From: Perkinsus chesapeaki | Taxonomy: Eukaryota > Perkinsozoa > Perkinsida > Perkinsidae | DNA length: 64,000 nt | Reading direction: 5' to 3' | NCBI GenBank assembly: GCA_013115145.1 | Contig: JAAPAO010000020.1 | Location: 68,811-132,810 of the forward strand | Shown: positions 1 to 13,086 of the stretch, piece after piece | How positions within the stretch are numbered: position 1 is the stretch's first letter | Layout of the letters: every line of letters begins with the position of its first letter | Position numbers and translations under genes: made by a program | The notes under the pieces: model-generated | Seen by the model: the letters and a program-made list of their open reading frames with translations, nothing else | What the model was told of the DNA's origin: nothing | The model's database searches: none

Positions 1-755
1 GTCAACAGAGAAAGCATATCCAGTTCAGAGTGGGAATAAATGTCAGTCTTCCCCACAATTCTAACAGCGTCCTAGTAAACCATTCCCGAGCGCTGGCACA
101 ATTAAAATCAACCGGATTCGTTCGTGAATTCCCCCATTTCGCGCCATGCGGTTGGTCCCACGTTATAATGAACTTTGTAGTTCCTCCTCCATTATTACAT
201 AGCATCATGCAGCCTCTCGGTTAGGAACATAAGCTGATGCTGCATCGCTGTAATAACACTCTTAGGAGGGGTTGGGCTGGTGTATACTACTGCTGGAGGG
301 GTTGCCATAATATAGAGGTAAACGACATACTAATAAAATTCACGTAGCGTGTGTGCTGCCAGCAGAGTACTGATCTGTACAAGGCTATAGTATTTTATAT
401 TCCCTTTTCTGTCTTCAGTGTTAGAGTTACACTCGGTAAATACTTCCCAATGATCATCACTAGGCTAATACTAATAAGAGCTTCCCTGGTAACATTACAG
501 TCCTTCCGCGGAGTCATGCGACCTCGCAGAAATGTGCTCTTCGAAGATCAAAACGTGTCCTTCATGGAGAGGAGATATATTGGCAATTTTGCTACAAGAT
601 ATGTTCCTAAGGCAAGCCTAACATCTGATGTTCCTCCACGCCCCCCTGGTCTGTTCTCCCAGCTCTACCAACCCAACCCAATCTTCCTCTACAAGTGACA
701 GCAAAGAGCATGATCATCCAGCAGGAACTTCGCCCACCAGACTTGGCCGTCTGAT
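1..755. other. Left-edge stretch, no gene recognised
   Basis: No reading frame here matches a family I know. The longest frames are about 115 residues (351-698, plus) and 68 residues (2-208, minus) and neither shows motifs or good splice context. It lies downstream of the minus-strand gene that stops at 756, so part of it is probably that gene's 3' flank. Confidence 0.4.
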
Positions 756-3700
756 CTAAATCACAGCAGATCCCCCAGTGTAGTGATGCTGCTGCTGCTC
801 TCCTATCACCTCTGCCGCTATCACAGCCCGAGCCTGAGCCTCCCTCCGCTGGGAACGGCGCAGCTCTTCCTCCTTCAACTCTGCTTCCTGTTCTTGATGC
901 TCGGAAATAACTAAATCACCAATCCATCAGTATTGACAAGGACATCTCTGACTAGTGTCCAGCAACATGTCCATATACCAGTCCATCAGACATGGTACTA
1001 CTATGGATAGGGCTGCAAAGGTGGTGAAGAGGATACCAATGATACCAAGCAACTTGTACCTTAGTCAACGCTCAAGTTCAACCACCGAAGATAGGAGCCA
1101 TCCAGCTATCTACGAATCAACCTATCGCGCTTACACACAACTGTTCAAGTAACACTGATGATAGCAACTCACCACCCAGTAAGCAAGCCCTTAGGACGGA
1201 GCTAAACTGAGTGGATAAGATAACTACTTAGAATATCAACCTTTCCGCCGACGTGCCTAACTTGAACTCCAAAGCACTGCGCTGTACTGTGAGAAGTAGA
1301 ACTCGGAATGTATTTTTTTGAAGGGTTCCTTCTTGAATGCATCAATCGATGCTGCCCACTCAGCACGAAGTTGGCATATTTTCCCTCCATCCGATGGATT
1401 ACCTTTTCTCACACCCCTGAGGATAGGACACACATTCCCTTTCACTAACATCCAGCCAGATATCCGGTGGAGCATTCTCAGGATACCCCCGATCCTCGCT
1501 GAACTCCCACCCATCCTCTCGGAACCTGCTCCTCGGTCAAAAGAGGTTTTTATTCAGACGTGAAAAACGAAGCCTACAGTAAATCAACTCCAAAATGAAT
1601 GCGATGCCGAGACCAAATTTGGAACGGGTCGCCTCGGCCATCTATCGCCCAGCACCGGTGGCTACCTTCTGAAGATCTCCTGTTTAGCATCTTCAGGTGG
1701 AGGCCAAGTGACCTCAGCACACAAGCTGGTACTGTTAACAGATGGATCGATCTCCTCTATCCTCCCTCGATCTGACATCTCACAGTTATATGCCGGGTCT
1801 GGGAATCGAGCCTGTGCGCTTTATCATGCAAGAGTGTCGTACGTCGTGGTATCTCGACTGCGGTCTTTGTTGAACATGCTGTCATTTGTAGAGCGTGACA
1901 AAGGCTACTGCTTCTAGTGATCGCCCATGCCCTTATAGTGTTAGCGCTGCTACATGTGATGTGGACCGGTGGTGGCTGCGATAGACACCAGGCGTATCTT
2001 AGGTTGAAGCGGGTAAGATACGGAAATACTCAAAGCAGCGCAAGTCCGCCCGACCCTCCAGCAGTTGTTCACAAATCCCTAGCTAGCTTCAACCAGTACA
2101 TAAATTAGACGGCGTTCCTCCAGTTTCTCAGTTACTTGATAAGGTCATCACATTCGCCAATACCGACGATATTTGGGTGGGAGTGGTCGAGTAAGGGAGA
2201 TCAATTCCCGATTCAGTCTGAAGCTGCCCCCCGTACTTGGTGAATACAGGAGCAACAGTCCACTGAGATCTGGAGTCCGGATGTATCCCATCAACATCTG
2301 TTTTACTAGGCCAATCATCACTTGTCACCACAATCACCTCATGATACCGAGAAGTTGGTATCTATCAAACTGCCGCTCGCCTCCAGAATCCTCCTTTCAT
2401 TGCAGTTCACAATTAACAAAGACAAATGACACAACCTGGCTACTTCAAGGCTGCTGCTATCCTCAGAGGCTGCATTATGAGGTATTATTTATGATCAGTT
2501 AAATCATCCTCATCAATACGTACCAGATATCCTATCCAGAGATATACTACCCTCATCAGTGAAAGACTAACGAAATGATGTGTATGCTGTAATGCTGATA
2601 CATTCAGATGCATCACACAGCACTCTCTCCCATATGTTGATATTACAATAGGCAATCCATCAGCATCCTTCCCAAGAGATGGTGCTTCATACATTGTATC
2701 CCAGGGCAGTACCTGATAGGTAATCCTAACCGATACAGCTTACCATGCTCCCATACGCTACTTGACGACAGCCTAAATTGGTCTTTATTTGGGTGCTATA
2801 TATTGAGAGGAGGTAGACCCGGCAAGATATTTCCTCAACTATATACTGTATTTGCAGGAAAAATCTTCGGCAGCTTCGCAAATCTTGCCGCAACAGAATG
2901 TTTTTCAAGATTCCTTCCAGGCCAGCATACTAGCAACCCCTCAGAGGATTCCCAACTCCCTTAATGTGTTTCGATACCGACGCTCCATGCATTCACTTGC
3001 GGAAAATACGCCTTCCGTACATCCTTCTACTACCGGTTTCTTCCTCAAAGTCCTCACTATACTCTTGCTCAGATTAGCCGCAACAAATCCATCAGTTGCA
3101 TGAACGTAGGATCCATAAGCTGGCTGCTGAGTGTCTAGCTGGGACACAGATATACTGACGCCATCATAGAGCTCCCCAACCTACAAGGGAGAGAGTCGTC
3201 CGGTCATCCAGCCTCCTGAGAATACGTTTCCCAAAGGGGTTTCTAGTACGAGGATTCGATAGGGAAGATGTCGTAAGCAGGGAAAACACGGAGTGCATTC
3301 CCACTGTGTGGGACCCACAGTGTAAAACTTTTGCCAATATGCCCCCTTTGTGTCGGTTGTCCCCTCCCAAACACTACCATTTCTCCCATGCCCATCAACC
3401 TTCCATAACCCAATCCTGTCAGAGCTAGCGCGGGTACTGCCAGGATGAAACTAAAGGAAATCAAGCTTCCAAATGGAAGCTTCCCTCTGACCTGCAATGG
3501 TAATAGGAAAGGAAGGGCTTGGATGGGGTCAGAGTAGAGGAGAGCCGCGTCTTGGCTGCTAGGACCGGGACAAGCAGGAATCTGATTAAAGCAGTCATCC
3601 ACCTTGGGGAAGCCTAGTGGGTAGATATGATAGAGAAAGAGGCCCTTGATTAGGGTGCCCGATGAAGAAGTATTTGAATACGGACACAGCTGTAACACTC

Positions 3701-4371
3701 CGCATTACGACATGCTGATATTATCGTCTCAACCCACAAGCTCGGAGAGGAGCTAATGCAAAATGAAGCAGAGAGAGGTTATTTAGCGAGCTCAGTTGTA
3801 TCCGGCTTCCTTCCCCTATTACAGTCCCACTATAGCCACTACTGTTAGGGCAAGGTACACAATGCTACGATATCCTCCCACAGGCTGACCAGAGCTCCCA
3901 CTGCCTCCAACGAGCTCTCTTCGGCCTAATCTGATAGAAAAACCGCATTTGGGTAAGATACACTACCTAACACTTTACCGAGCAGCCGGGGTGTTCCAGT
4001 AGGTTATACCAATAATACAGGCGGTCAGTGTACCCAATGTGACGATATAAACAGCATACCTAAGATGAAGAAAAGGAGCATCTTAGACGATACCGATGGG
4101 CGCTTGCCATCCTGGAAATATTCCGTAATGTATGATACGAGTAAAGATTCATCACAAGGAGTGTTCCGAAGCCCGGTTACCACCTGCCCACTGGATACCG
4201 GAATTGTCTGTCATCTCCCCGCTCATCGCCCAATGCTTCCTTCATTAATATAGATGACATCCTTCTTGCTTCAAATGCCCTCTCTGCCTCCTCGTCTAGC
4301 TCCTTACGAGTAGGCTTACTGCTACCTCCTTCAGCAGAAGCCAGCCTATATGATCCCGATCGATCACGCAT
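756..4371 (-). CDS. Unrecognised two-span membrane protein, many exons
   Basis: I do not recognise this gene. The model starts at an ATG at 4371 with an acidic and basic cytosolic leader, followed by an exon with a clear membrane helix (around 3985-4090, reading LGYAVYIVTLGTLTACIIGI). A large central part has scattered exons (about 3690-3250, 3180-2950, 2900-2485, 2340-2130, 1500-1260). A second hydrophobic helix near 1045-970 reads GIIGILFTTFAALSIVVPCL. The last exon, 910-756, is charged (EELRRSQRREAQ) and ends in a TAG stop. Two terminal helices with a large middle part would fit a lumenal or extracellular domain. Joining all these exons into one gene is inference and the internal splice sites are not settled; it could be two genes. 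The p23 gene lies directly upstream on the same strand. Confidence 0.4.
1993..2022. repeat. Short palindromic element, 9-bp perfect stem
   Basis: CGTATCTTA at 1993-2001 is exactly complemented by TAAGATACG at 2014-2022, leaving a 12-nt loop. The left arm plus loop (GTATCTTAGGTTGAAGC) recurs at 56525-56541 and, with changes, at 9118, 23360 and 58887. It lies within the introns or flank of the unrecognised minus-strand gene. Confidence 0.5.
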
Positions 4372-4492
4372 ACTAGGCACCACCACCAGGCTGAGCCCTT
4401 CCTAACCACTATACAACTCCAACACACAGTATGAGAGAAATCGGGTATTTGTATCATCATCTGCTAGATGGAACACTCCACTCAGATGTCAT

Positions 4493-5396
4493 TTAGGCCT
4501 CGGCAACCTTGGGCGCCTGAAGAGCATTACTAAGAACGGTGGGAGTTATAGCGTAAGCAACTCCAAAGAGGATTCAACTACGTTAACGGCGATGCCTGCC
4601 TTCTTGTCATTCTCCTTATCATCACCCTCAGGCGCCGCTACCTTCTTCTGCTCCTCCTCAGTGGCAACAGGCTCGTCGAGATCTGGGAGATCGTCAGCGT
4701 CGCTTTCGTCATCGGAATCAGGGGCGTCCATTCCTTGGCCTGGAGTAGTCAACTTGAGCTAAAGATACCATTATTAGATATTACCCATCTGCCCCATGAA
4801 GTCCTGCATACCGGCCATATCGAAGGCATTGCCACCGGGCTGAGAATAAGACGTTATGAGACTAAAGAGCGAGATGTGTCTACCTGCTCTGAGGCCTCGC
4901 CATCATCCCATCGTGACCAGTCAATTTGGATCCAGGAGGCCTAAAATATCAATCTGACCTCGTCTGGATCTCGCATGCTTCGAGGTAAGATATGAAAATG
5001 CTGCTGTACCTACCCGGATCTTCTCGCTCGTAAGACGGGGCCACTCGTCAGCCGCCTTCTTCTTTAAACAAAACTCGACAAGTCGTTTCTGCGAGTATCT
5101 AGTCATCGCAACACATACCCATCGGAACCATCCATGCCTAGGAGCTCACTTGGATTCTTCAGGAACAATCTCAGCGTAAAAAGTGATATCAAAAGCATAC
5201 TTATCTCCATGAGATACACCAGAGAACTTCAGAGTAGTGGGTTTGAGGTCGACCTAAGGGAAGTAGAGTCCAGTAGTCCAGTAGGTTCGGTAGGGACCTT
5301 CATATCCTCAACGCCCGAGAGATCAACGGTAAGCCATACATGTTCGTCTCTCTGGGCCCACTTAAGATTAGGTCGAAGAACGGCAGTGGTGGACAT
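4493..5396 (-). CDS. p23/Sba1-type Hsp90 co-chaperone (CS domain)
   Basis: Small acidic co-chaperone that in known members binds ATP-bound Hsp90 in the cytosol and stabilises client complexes. Six exons were traced. Exon 1 (from the ATG at 5396) gives MSTTAVLRPNLKWAQRDEHV and ends at VEDMK. Exon 2 gives the CS beta-sandwich strand VDLKPTTLKFSGVSHGDKYA. Exon 3 carries RLVEFCLKKKAADEWPRL, the p23 signature around EFxLxKK. Exon 4 gives ASWIQIDWSRWDDGEA, matching the WxxVDWxxWxDE motif. Exon 5 is glycine/methionine-rich and exon 6 is the acidic tail with DDLPDLDE. A last short exon ends APKVAEA-stop at 4493. Introns are about 25-75 bp. Length (about 200 residues) fits the family. The alternative ending without the last splice is ELLTL-stop. 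Confidence 0.9.
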
Positions 5397-5804
5397 TAGT
5401 CTTTATCAAATTATATACTGATGGCTATGTTATGGAGAGTGAAGCCGATATAGGCGTACCGATATAAGAGGAAGCTCTGTTCAATGTACTTGCAGGTACA
5501 ATGAACTGAGGGGGACGATGCTCTCATTCTATAACAGCCAAAGGTTCCCCTCTGGCATTGTGCAATAATGGCGGAGCGAAGCGATTCATGAATTACATTT
5601 TCGTTTACTGCGTAACTTGTGGGCAATCCCTATGCACAGTAGTTCCTAAAGGCACCTGTTCCTCTTACAAATGCCTTTTGAAACTACTTCTTCAGTAAAT
5701 CTTGTATTTGCCAACCCGAATTTCTGGTGACATAGCTAATAGTAGCCGTGACGCAACAATTCATCCCACCATTCCGATCGCCGTGCAGTTTTTACTCTTC
5801 GGCA
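5397..5804. promoter_or_regulatory. Divergent intergenic region between p23 and MAP kinase
   Basis: About 400 bp separate the start codons of the minus-strand p23 gene and the plus-strand kinase, so both promoters must lie here. I see no recognisable element or convincing coding frame. Confidence 0.35.
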
Positions 5805-7866
<2,062 letters not shown>

Positions 7867-9189
7867 TTTATTACAATTGCTACTGCTGCCGCTTTTTGGT
7901 CGCCCCATATATCATATATGTACAAATACCCGTTGCGGTGCGATGGGCGCTGAACCGCTCGGCATTTGCTTTTGCTAGTTTCACTTTGCAGGGCGGTCAA
8001 CCTTAGCTGCCACTGTTTAACTGTATCATAAAAGTATTGTGTTGGTCATGATGTAATAGGGTTTAAGTAGGTGCGGCAGGTAGTTTGAGGTACCCATTAA
8101 TGGATCCAGTCGGTGATACTTTACACAATGTTGTTCTGAAACCGTTGGCTTTCGTCTTTATTAGCAAGGTAAGGAGCGAACCATTGTCTGATCGTTGATG
8201 TCCGTCGTCATGCCAGGTTTGCATTAGTACATTTTTGGCAGCATTCAATATTCACCACAACTCGGTCGAGGACGCTGCCTACACCCAGCAAACTCTGTCG
8301 CATGCCTTAGGGTTGGGGTAGGCTAACTGCTGTTGCAGTGAGCTCGGAGGGGTATGGATCAGGTACATAGTCGCTGTATTGGTGCTGGATAGTCGCTTGA
8401 AGCACGGGATTACCTCATTCTTCAACTGCGCAGCGGTAAGTTACCTGAAATGTGGACGATCGTTACCCTATTGCCTTTCAGTTATGCTTCGCTTGAGCTC
8501 TACTTTGAGGATATTTGATCAACGATCAAATAATCATATCATGTTCGTTAAATCCTTGTCATGATGACTCGCATAAACGCGATCGTTACCTTTGTCTATC
8601 CGCTGTTGAGTTTCATCATAAAGTACCGTCGGCGTCGATGAAGGTTATAACACAGTCATTAAGTGGCCAATGCGTTATAGTAGAGCTGCATGGATCGGTG
8701 TAGCTGATGGAAAGAGGAGACAGTTCACGAGGTAATTCTGCCACGAAGAAGTGGCATTAGCACTTGCAATCCGTGGCCACGATAGGTCAACCCTGGCGAG
8801 GTGATCTCAATAGTTATTGGCAACGGCTGGCTACTGCGCATTGCCGAAATTGCCAATCGGTGCAGCGCTTCGCTCCGCTCATCGTGTGCGTGCTGGTCTT
8901 CGGGTGCGTAGCGCCTGCGACAGAAACTGCCAGTGCTTGGTGGCTTTACGGATCAATTTAACGTTGTGGTTAATCATACGGTATTCCGCTTGTGGAATCG
9001 CAATGCTTTGGGGTTTCAGAGACATCCGCCATCTTCCAACGGTTCTTTTTGACCGCGTTCATGCGCTGCGCGCTATTTTTCGTTGAGAGTTAATGCGTCC
9101 GATCCAGCAATACTGGCGTATCTTAGGTTGATGCATGCTGTCTTTGTGTAGGGCGCAAGATACGCTGACTTTTTTTCCACCCCTCTTGC
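7867..9189. other. Intergenic region upstream of the transhydrogenases
   Basis: About 1.3 kb without a recognisable gene. Only short frames (under 90 residues) occur. It probably holds the promoter and 5' UTR of the first transhydrogenase. The notable element is an inverted repeat at 9116-9165, listed separately. Confidence 0.4.
9116..9165. repeat. Second copy of the palindromic GCGTATCTT element
   Basis: GCGTATCTT at 9116-9124 is exactly complemented by AAGATACGC at 9157-9165. The left arm continues AGGTTGA as in the copy at 1993. It ends 24 bp before the start codon of the first transhydrogenase, so it could fold in the 5' leader or mark a leader intron. Confidence 0.5.
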
Positions 9190-12100
9190 ATGTCATCACA
9201 TTCTATCGACTCCCATTTGAGGGGCGGTGCTCCTTATCCCGATGAGGACCCCACATCTCTGGTTAGTGGGGCTGCCTTTGCTACTATGACCGAGGCCGCT
9301 GTGGTCTTCGTTGCCTTATGCTTTATGTATGCCCTCAAAGGGCTTGGGTCCCCGGTCACTGCAACAAGAGGCAATGCTGCTGGGTCTATTGGTATGTTGG
9401 TGGCGGTTGTATTTGCCTTCTACGATCCACACTTCACTTCCAAGTCTCTGGAAGTTGCGTTAATCTGCTTCGCGGTTGCTGCCGTTGCTGGTATTATGAT
9501 TGCTAACAAGGCTAAGATGATTATGATGCCGCAAATGGTTGCTGGTTTCCATGCTATGGTCGGCTTGGCGGCGGTTATGGTTGCCTTCGCTCGTTACTTT
9601 GATCCCAACGAGGAGATGAATTCCGCCCACTTAGTCGAGACTATGATTGGTATCTTCTTTGGTGCCATGACTCTCACCGGTTCCATTGTTGCTTGTGGTA
9701 AGCTTCATGGCATTATCCGTTCCAAGGCTCTCCTCCTTCCCTTTCGTCACTGGATCAACGGAAGCATCTGTGTCGGTTCAGTTATCCTCACTGTGTATCT
9801 CTGTATAGTCGGCAAGGGAACAACAGGCGGCGCGGTGTGCATTGGTATCGAAACCGGTATATGCCTTTACCTTGGTTGGGCTCTTGTCATGTCTATCGGT
9901 GGCGCCGATATGCCCGTTGTTGTTTCCATGTTGAACTCCTACTCCGGTTGGACTACAGTTGCTTGCGGTTTCATGCTCTCCAACACTATCCTTATCATCG
10001 CTGGTTCTCTCATCGGTTCTTCCGGTGCTATCCTTTCCTACATCATGTGCAAGGGTATGAACCGTTCCTTCACATCTGTCATCCTCGGTGGCTTCGGTGT
10101 TGAGGAGGGTCACACCGTCGAGGTTACCGGTGAAGTGACGGAGACGAATGTCGATGAAGTGTCGCACGATTTACTCAATGCCAAGTCGGTTATTATCGTT
10201 CCTGGTTACGGTATGGCTGTTGCTCGTTGCCAGCAGTCGGTAGCTGGTATAGCTGAGCTTCTGAGGTCCCAAGGCACTAAGGTAGAGTTCGCCATTCACC
10301 CTGTCGCTGGCCGTTTGCCGGGTCACATGAACGTGCTGCTCGCTGAGGCCAATGTTCCCTATGATATCGTTAAGGAGATGGACGAGATCAACCCTGAGTT
10401 CCCCAACACTGATGTCTCCGTCGTTTGCGGTGCTAACGATATTGTGAATCCGCTTGCTGTTGAGGATCTTTCCTCTCCCATCGGAGGCATGCCCGTCCTT
10501 GAGGTCTGGAAGGCCAAGAAATGTGTTGTGATGAAGCGTTCTATGGCCACCGGTTATTCTGGTATCGAGAACCCCTTGTTCTACAAGGAGAACACTCGTA
10601 TGCTCTTCGGTAACGCCAAAACAAGGACTCAAGAAATCCTAGCCGAACTTCAGAATTTGACGAAGGACATGCAGCCTGCTTCCGGCCCCGCAGCGAACGC
10701 CACAACACCGTTGTTAGCGGCCGACAAGAAGCCTGAGCCTCAGAAGGTTAAAGAGTATCCACCGGCTAAGAAGATCATCGGGGTGCTGAACGAGACAAAG
10801 AACTCGGAGGAGACTCGTGTGGCAATTGCTCCTAATGCTGTATCTAAGTTCCGTGAAATGGGCTACGGCTTCATTATGGAGAGCGGATGCGGTGAAAAAG
10901 CTTCGTTCCCTGACCGCTATTATGCAACTGAAGGTTGCAAGCTCGTCAAGTCTTCCGCGGAGGTTTTCAAGGCGGCAGATATCATCTGTAAGATTAACAC
11001 TCTGACCGAAGACGACATTAAGTCACTGAGGAAGGGTCAGATCGTTGTTACCTACTTGTGGCCTGCTTTCAACCCTGACCTCCTTAAGACTCTTGCTGCT
11101 AAGGGTGTCACTGCTATGTCCGTCGATGCTGTTCCTCGTATCACTCGTGCTCAGAAGTTGGATACTCTATCCTCCATGGCTAACATGGCTGGTTACAAGG
11201 CCGTCATTGAGGCTTTCCATCTCTTGCCTCGTTTTTCGAAGCCCCTCACCACTGCTGCGGGAGCGGTACCAGCTGCCAAGGTCTTCATCATTGGTGCTGG
11301 TGTCGCTGGTCTATCTGCAGTCGGAACAGCTCGTTCTCTTGGTGCTTTGGTCACTGCTAACGACACTCGTTCTGTTGTCAAGGAGCAGGTGGAATCTATG
11401 GGTGCCGAATTCGCTGAGGTGCCAGTTAAAGAGGAAGGTGCCGGTGCTGGTGGTTATGCCAAGGTGATGTCGGACGATTTCCGCAAGGCTCAGATGCAGC
11501 TATATGCTAGACTATGTGCTGATTCTGACGTTGTTATCACAACTGCTCAAATCCCCGGCAAGCCTGCTCCCCTTCTTATCACTAAGGATATGGTACATTC
11601 TATGAGGCCTGGTTCCGTGATCGTCGATCTTGCCGCCCAACAGGGTGGTAACTGTGAGCTCACTCAGAAGGATAAGACCATCGTCGATCCCGAGAGCGGT
11701 GTTACTATCGTTGGGGAATCCAATCTGGCTCGTTTCATGCCTGCTCAGGCTTCCGAGCTTTTCGCCGCTAACATGGGGCATCTCTTCAAGCATATGGGCG
11801 ATGCCGGCAGCTTGGATAACGCTATTGACCATCCGGACGAGGTCATTGGCCCTATCCGTTGCACCTACCATGGCCAAGTTACTTGGAAGCCTGCCGCTCC
11901 CCCTCCGCCTCCGCCGGCGGCAAAGGCTCCGGCGGCCAGCGCACCTCCGCCAGTTGCAGAGAAACCAGAGAAGAAAGAGCAATCCAATTTCTCCAAGTGG
12001 CTGAATTTCTTTATTGGCATTCTTATTGTCGGTGCTATTTGTATCTGTGCTGGTTTGAGTGATGATATGCAGCTGGTAAATCAACTAATGGCATTTGTTA

Positions 12101-12336
12101 TGGCTGTCATCATTGGTTACTTTTTGGTCTGGAGTGTTGACCCTGCATTGCATACACCGTTGATGTCGGTCACTAATGCTATATCGGGTATTATAGTTGT
12201 TGGTGCGATGACTCAATTGTCAGCTCAAGGCCACTTTGCGGCAGTGTGTGCCATTATTGGTACATTCTGTGCATCTTTCAATATCTTTGGTGGATTCTGG
12301 ATCACTAAACGCATGCTTGGCATGTTCCGTAGGTAA
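9190..12336 (+). CDS. Proton-translocating NAD(P)+ transhydrogenase, beta-alpha fusion, copy 1
   Basis: Membrane enzyme that couples proton flow to hydride transfer between NADH and NADP+. 1048 residues, one exon. Order from the N-terminus: beta-subunit membrane helices (about 30-290); NADP-binding domain III with VIIVPGYGMAVARCQQSV (about 332) and HPVAGRLPGHMNVLLAEANV; a linker; NAD-binding domain I with IGVLNETKNSEETRVA (about 527), Rossmann loop VFIIGAGVAGL (about 697) and VDLAAQQGGNCE; a proline-rich linker; then four alpha-subunit C-terminal helices (about 931-1048). This beta-then-alpha order is known from apicomplexan and some other protist enzymes and is the reverse of the animal one. 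The N-terminus (MSSHSIDSHLRGG) lacks the signal-like leader of copy 2. Codon choice is less biased than in copy 2. Location (mitochondrial, vacuolar or plastid-like membrane) cannot be read from the sequence. Confidence 0.95.
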   Translation: MSSHSIDSHLRGGAPYPDEDPTSLVSGAAFATMTEAAVVFVALCFMYALKGLGSPVTATRGNAAGSIGMLVAVVFAFYDPHFTSKSLEVALICFAVAAVAGIMIANKAKMIMMPQMVAGFHAMVGLAAVMVAFARYFDPNEEMNSAHLVETMIGIFFGAMTLTGSIVACGKLHGIIRSKALLLPFRHWINGSICVGSVILTVYLCIVGKGTTGGAVCIGIETGICLYLGWALVMSIGGADMPVVVSMLNSYSGWTTVACGFMLSNTILIIAGSLIGSSGAILSYIMCKGMNRSFTSVILGGFGVEEGHTVEVTGEVTETNVDEVSHDLLNAKSVIIVPGYGMAVARCQQSVAGIAELLRSQGTKVEFAIHPVAGRLPGHMNVLLAEANVPYDIVKEMDEINPEFPNTDVSVVCGANDIVNPLAVEDLSSPIGGMPVLEVWKAKKCVVMKRSMATGYSGIENPLFYKENTRMLFGNAKTRTQEILAELQNLTKDMQPASGPAANATTPLLAADKKPEPQKVKEYPPAKKIIGVLNETKNSEETRVAIAPNAVSKFREMGYGFIMESGCGEKASFPDRYYATEGCKLVKSSAEVFKAADIICKINTLTEDDIKSLRKGQIVVTYLWPAFNPDLLKTLAAKGVTAMSVDAVPRITRAQKLDTLSSMANMAGYKAVIEAFHLLPRFSKPLTTAAGAVPAAKVFIIGAGVAGLSAVGTARSLGALVTANDTRSVVKEQVESMGAEFAEVPVKEEGAGAGGYAKVMSDDFRKAQMQLYARLCADSDVVITTAQIPGKPAPLLITKDMVHSMRPGSVIVDLAAQQGGNCELTQKDKTIVDPESGVTIVGESNLARFMPAQASELFAANMGHLFKHMGDAGSLDNAIDHPDEVIGPIRCTYHGQVTWKPAAPPPPPPAAKAPAASAPPPVAEKPEKKEQSNFSKWLNFFIGILIVGAICICAGLSDDMQLVNQLMAFVMAVIIGYFLVWSVDPALHTPLMSVTNAISGIIVVGAMTQLSAQGHFAAVCAIIGTFCASFNIFGGFWITKRMLGMFRR

Positions 12337-13086
12337 CCGATTAGCCTATGGTGATAATAATAATAATGGTCGTAATGTTTTCCGTAGTAGTGAGGTTCCG
12401 CTCGACTAAGAGTCCTAAAGCGGTGTACTGTTGCGTAGAGCAATGGACTGTAGCTGTGTTTTCGTGGTAGAAGCATATAGAGATTCACCATTATAACGGT
12501 AGAGTTATGATTACTTGCACGATTGACGTGGTATTGAGTCCATTGTACCGCAGACTGCTGATAACTCGTTTCATTCTATCATCCAAAGAAGGCCTTGGGT
12601 TTACCGAGTACGGTCTTGGGTTTACCGAGTCTTGCTTTCCCTGAAGTGGTGGCCGCGTGTAAATCTCGCTCGCCCAGAAAAAGTAGACAACACAAAGCGA
12701 CGAGCTTCGGCTCGCTAGTATCCTGATCGGGCCGGTATTCAAGTATGTGTTCGCTAGCCTTAGTGTCCGCAGCTTAAGTTCATTCGCCTTGGAGGAATGC
12801 AGGGTCATCTCGCATCACTATGGTCTTCTTTTAGAGAGTTTAATAATAAGGGTGTTCTTGCTTCATGGTGTTGTCACCTACAGGGTGGTAGGCATCGATT
12901 AGGCTATAGCGTGGTGGTTTGTGTCGGATCGCTGCTGCCAAGTCCGTCTTCTGACTTTTGTGGACGAGTAGTACTCTGGTTGCTTGGATTGATTCGTCAG
13001 CTGGGGAGTAATGTTGCGCTTAATAGGTTGGTGGTAAACAGTTGTTATTCACTTTCGTTCTTCAGTATCGTATTGTTAGTCGAGTA
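12337..13086. other. Spacer between the two transhydrogenases
   Basis: 750 bp with no recognisable gene. An imperfect direct repeat occurs near 12590-12630, where GGTTTACCGAGT appears twice about 22 bp apart. The promoter and 5' UTR of copy 2 probably lie here. Confidence 0.4.

Noticed and set aside
351-698. 115-residue plus-strand frame
   Set aside because: Composition is unlike neighbouring coding sequence, it has no motif, and it opposes the 3' flank of a better-supported minus gene.
8817-9086. 89-residue plus-strand frame before the first transhydrogenase
   Set aside because: Cys/Arg-rich, with no domain or splice support; more likely leader or promoter DNA.
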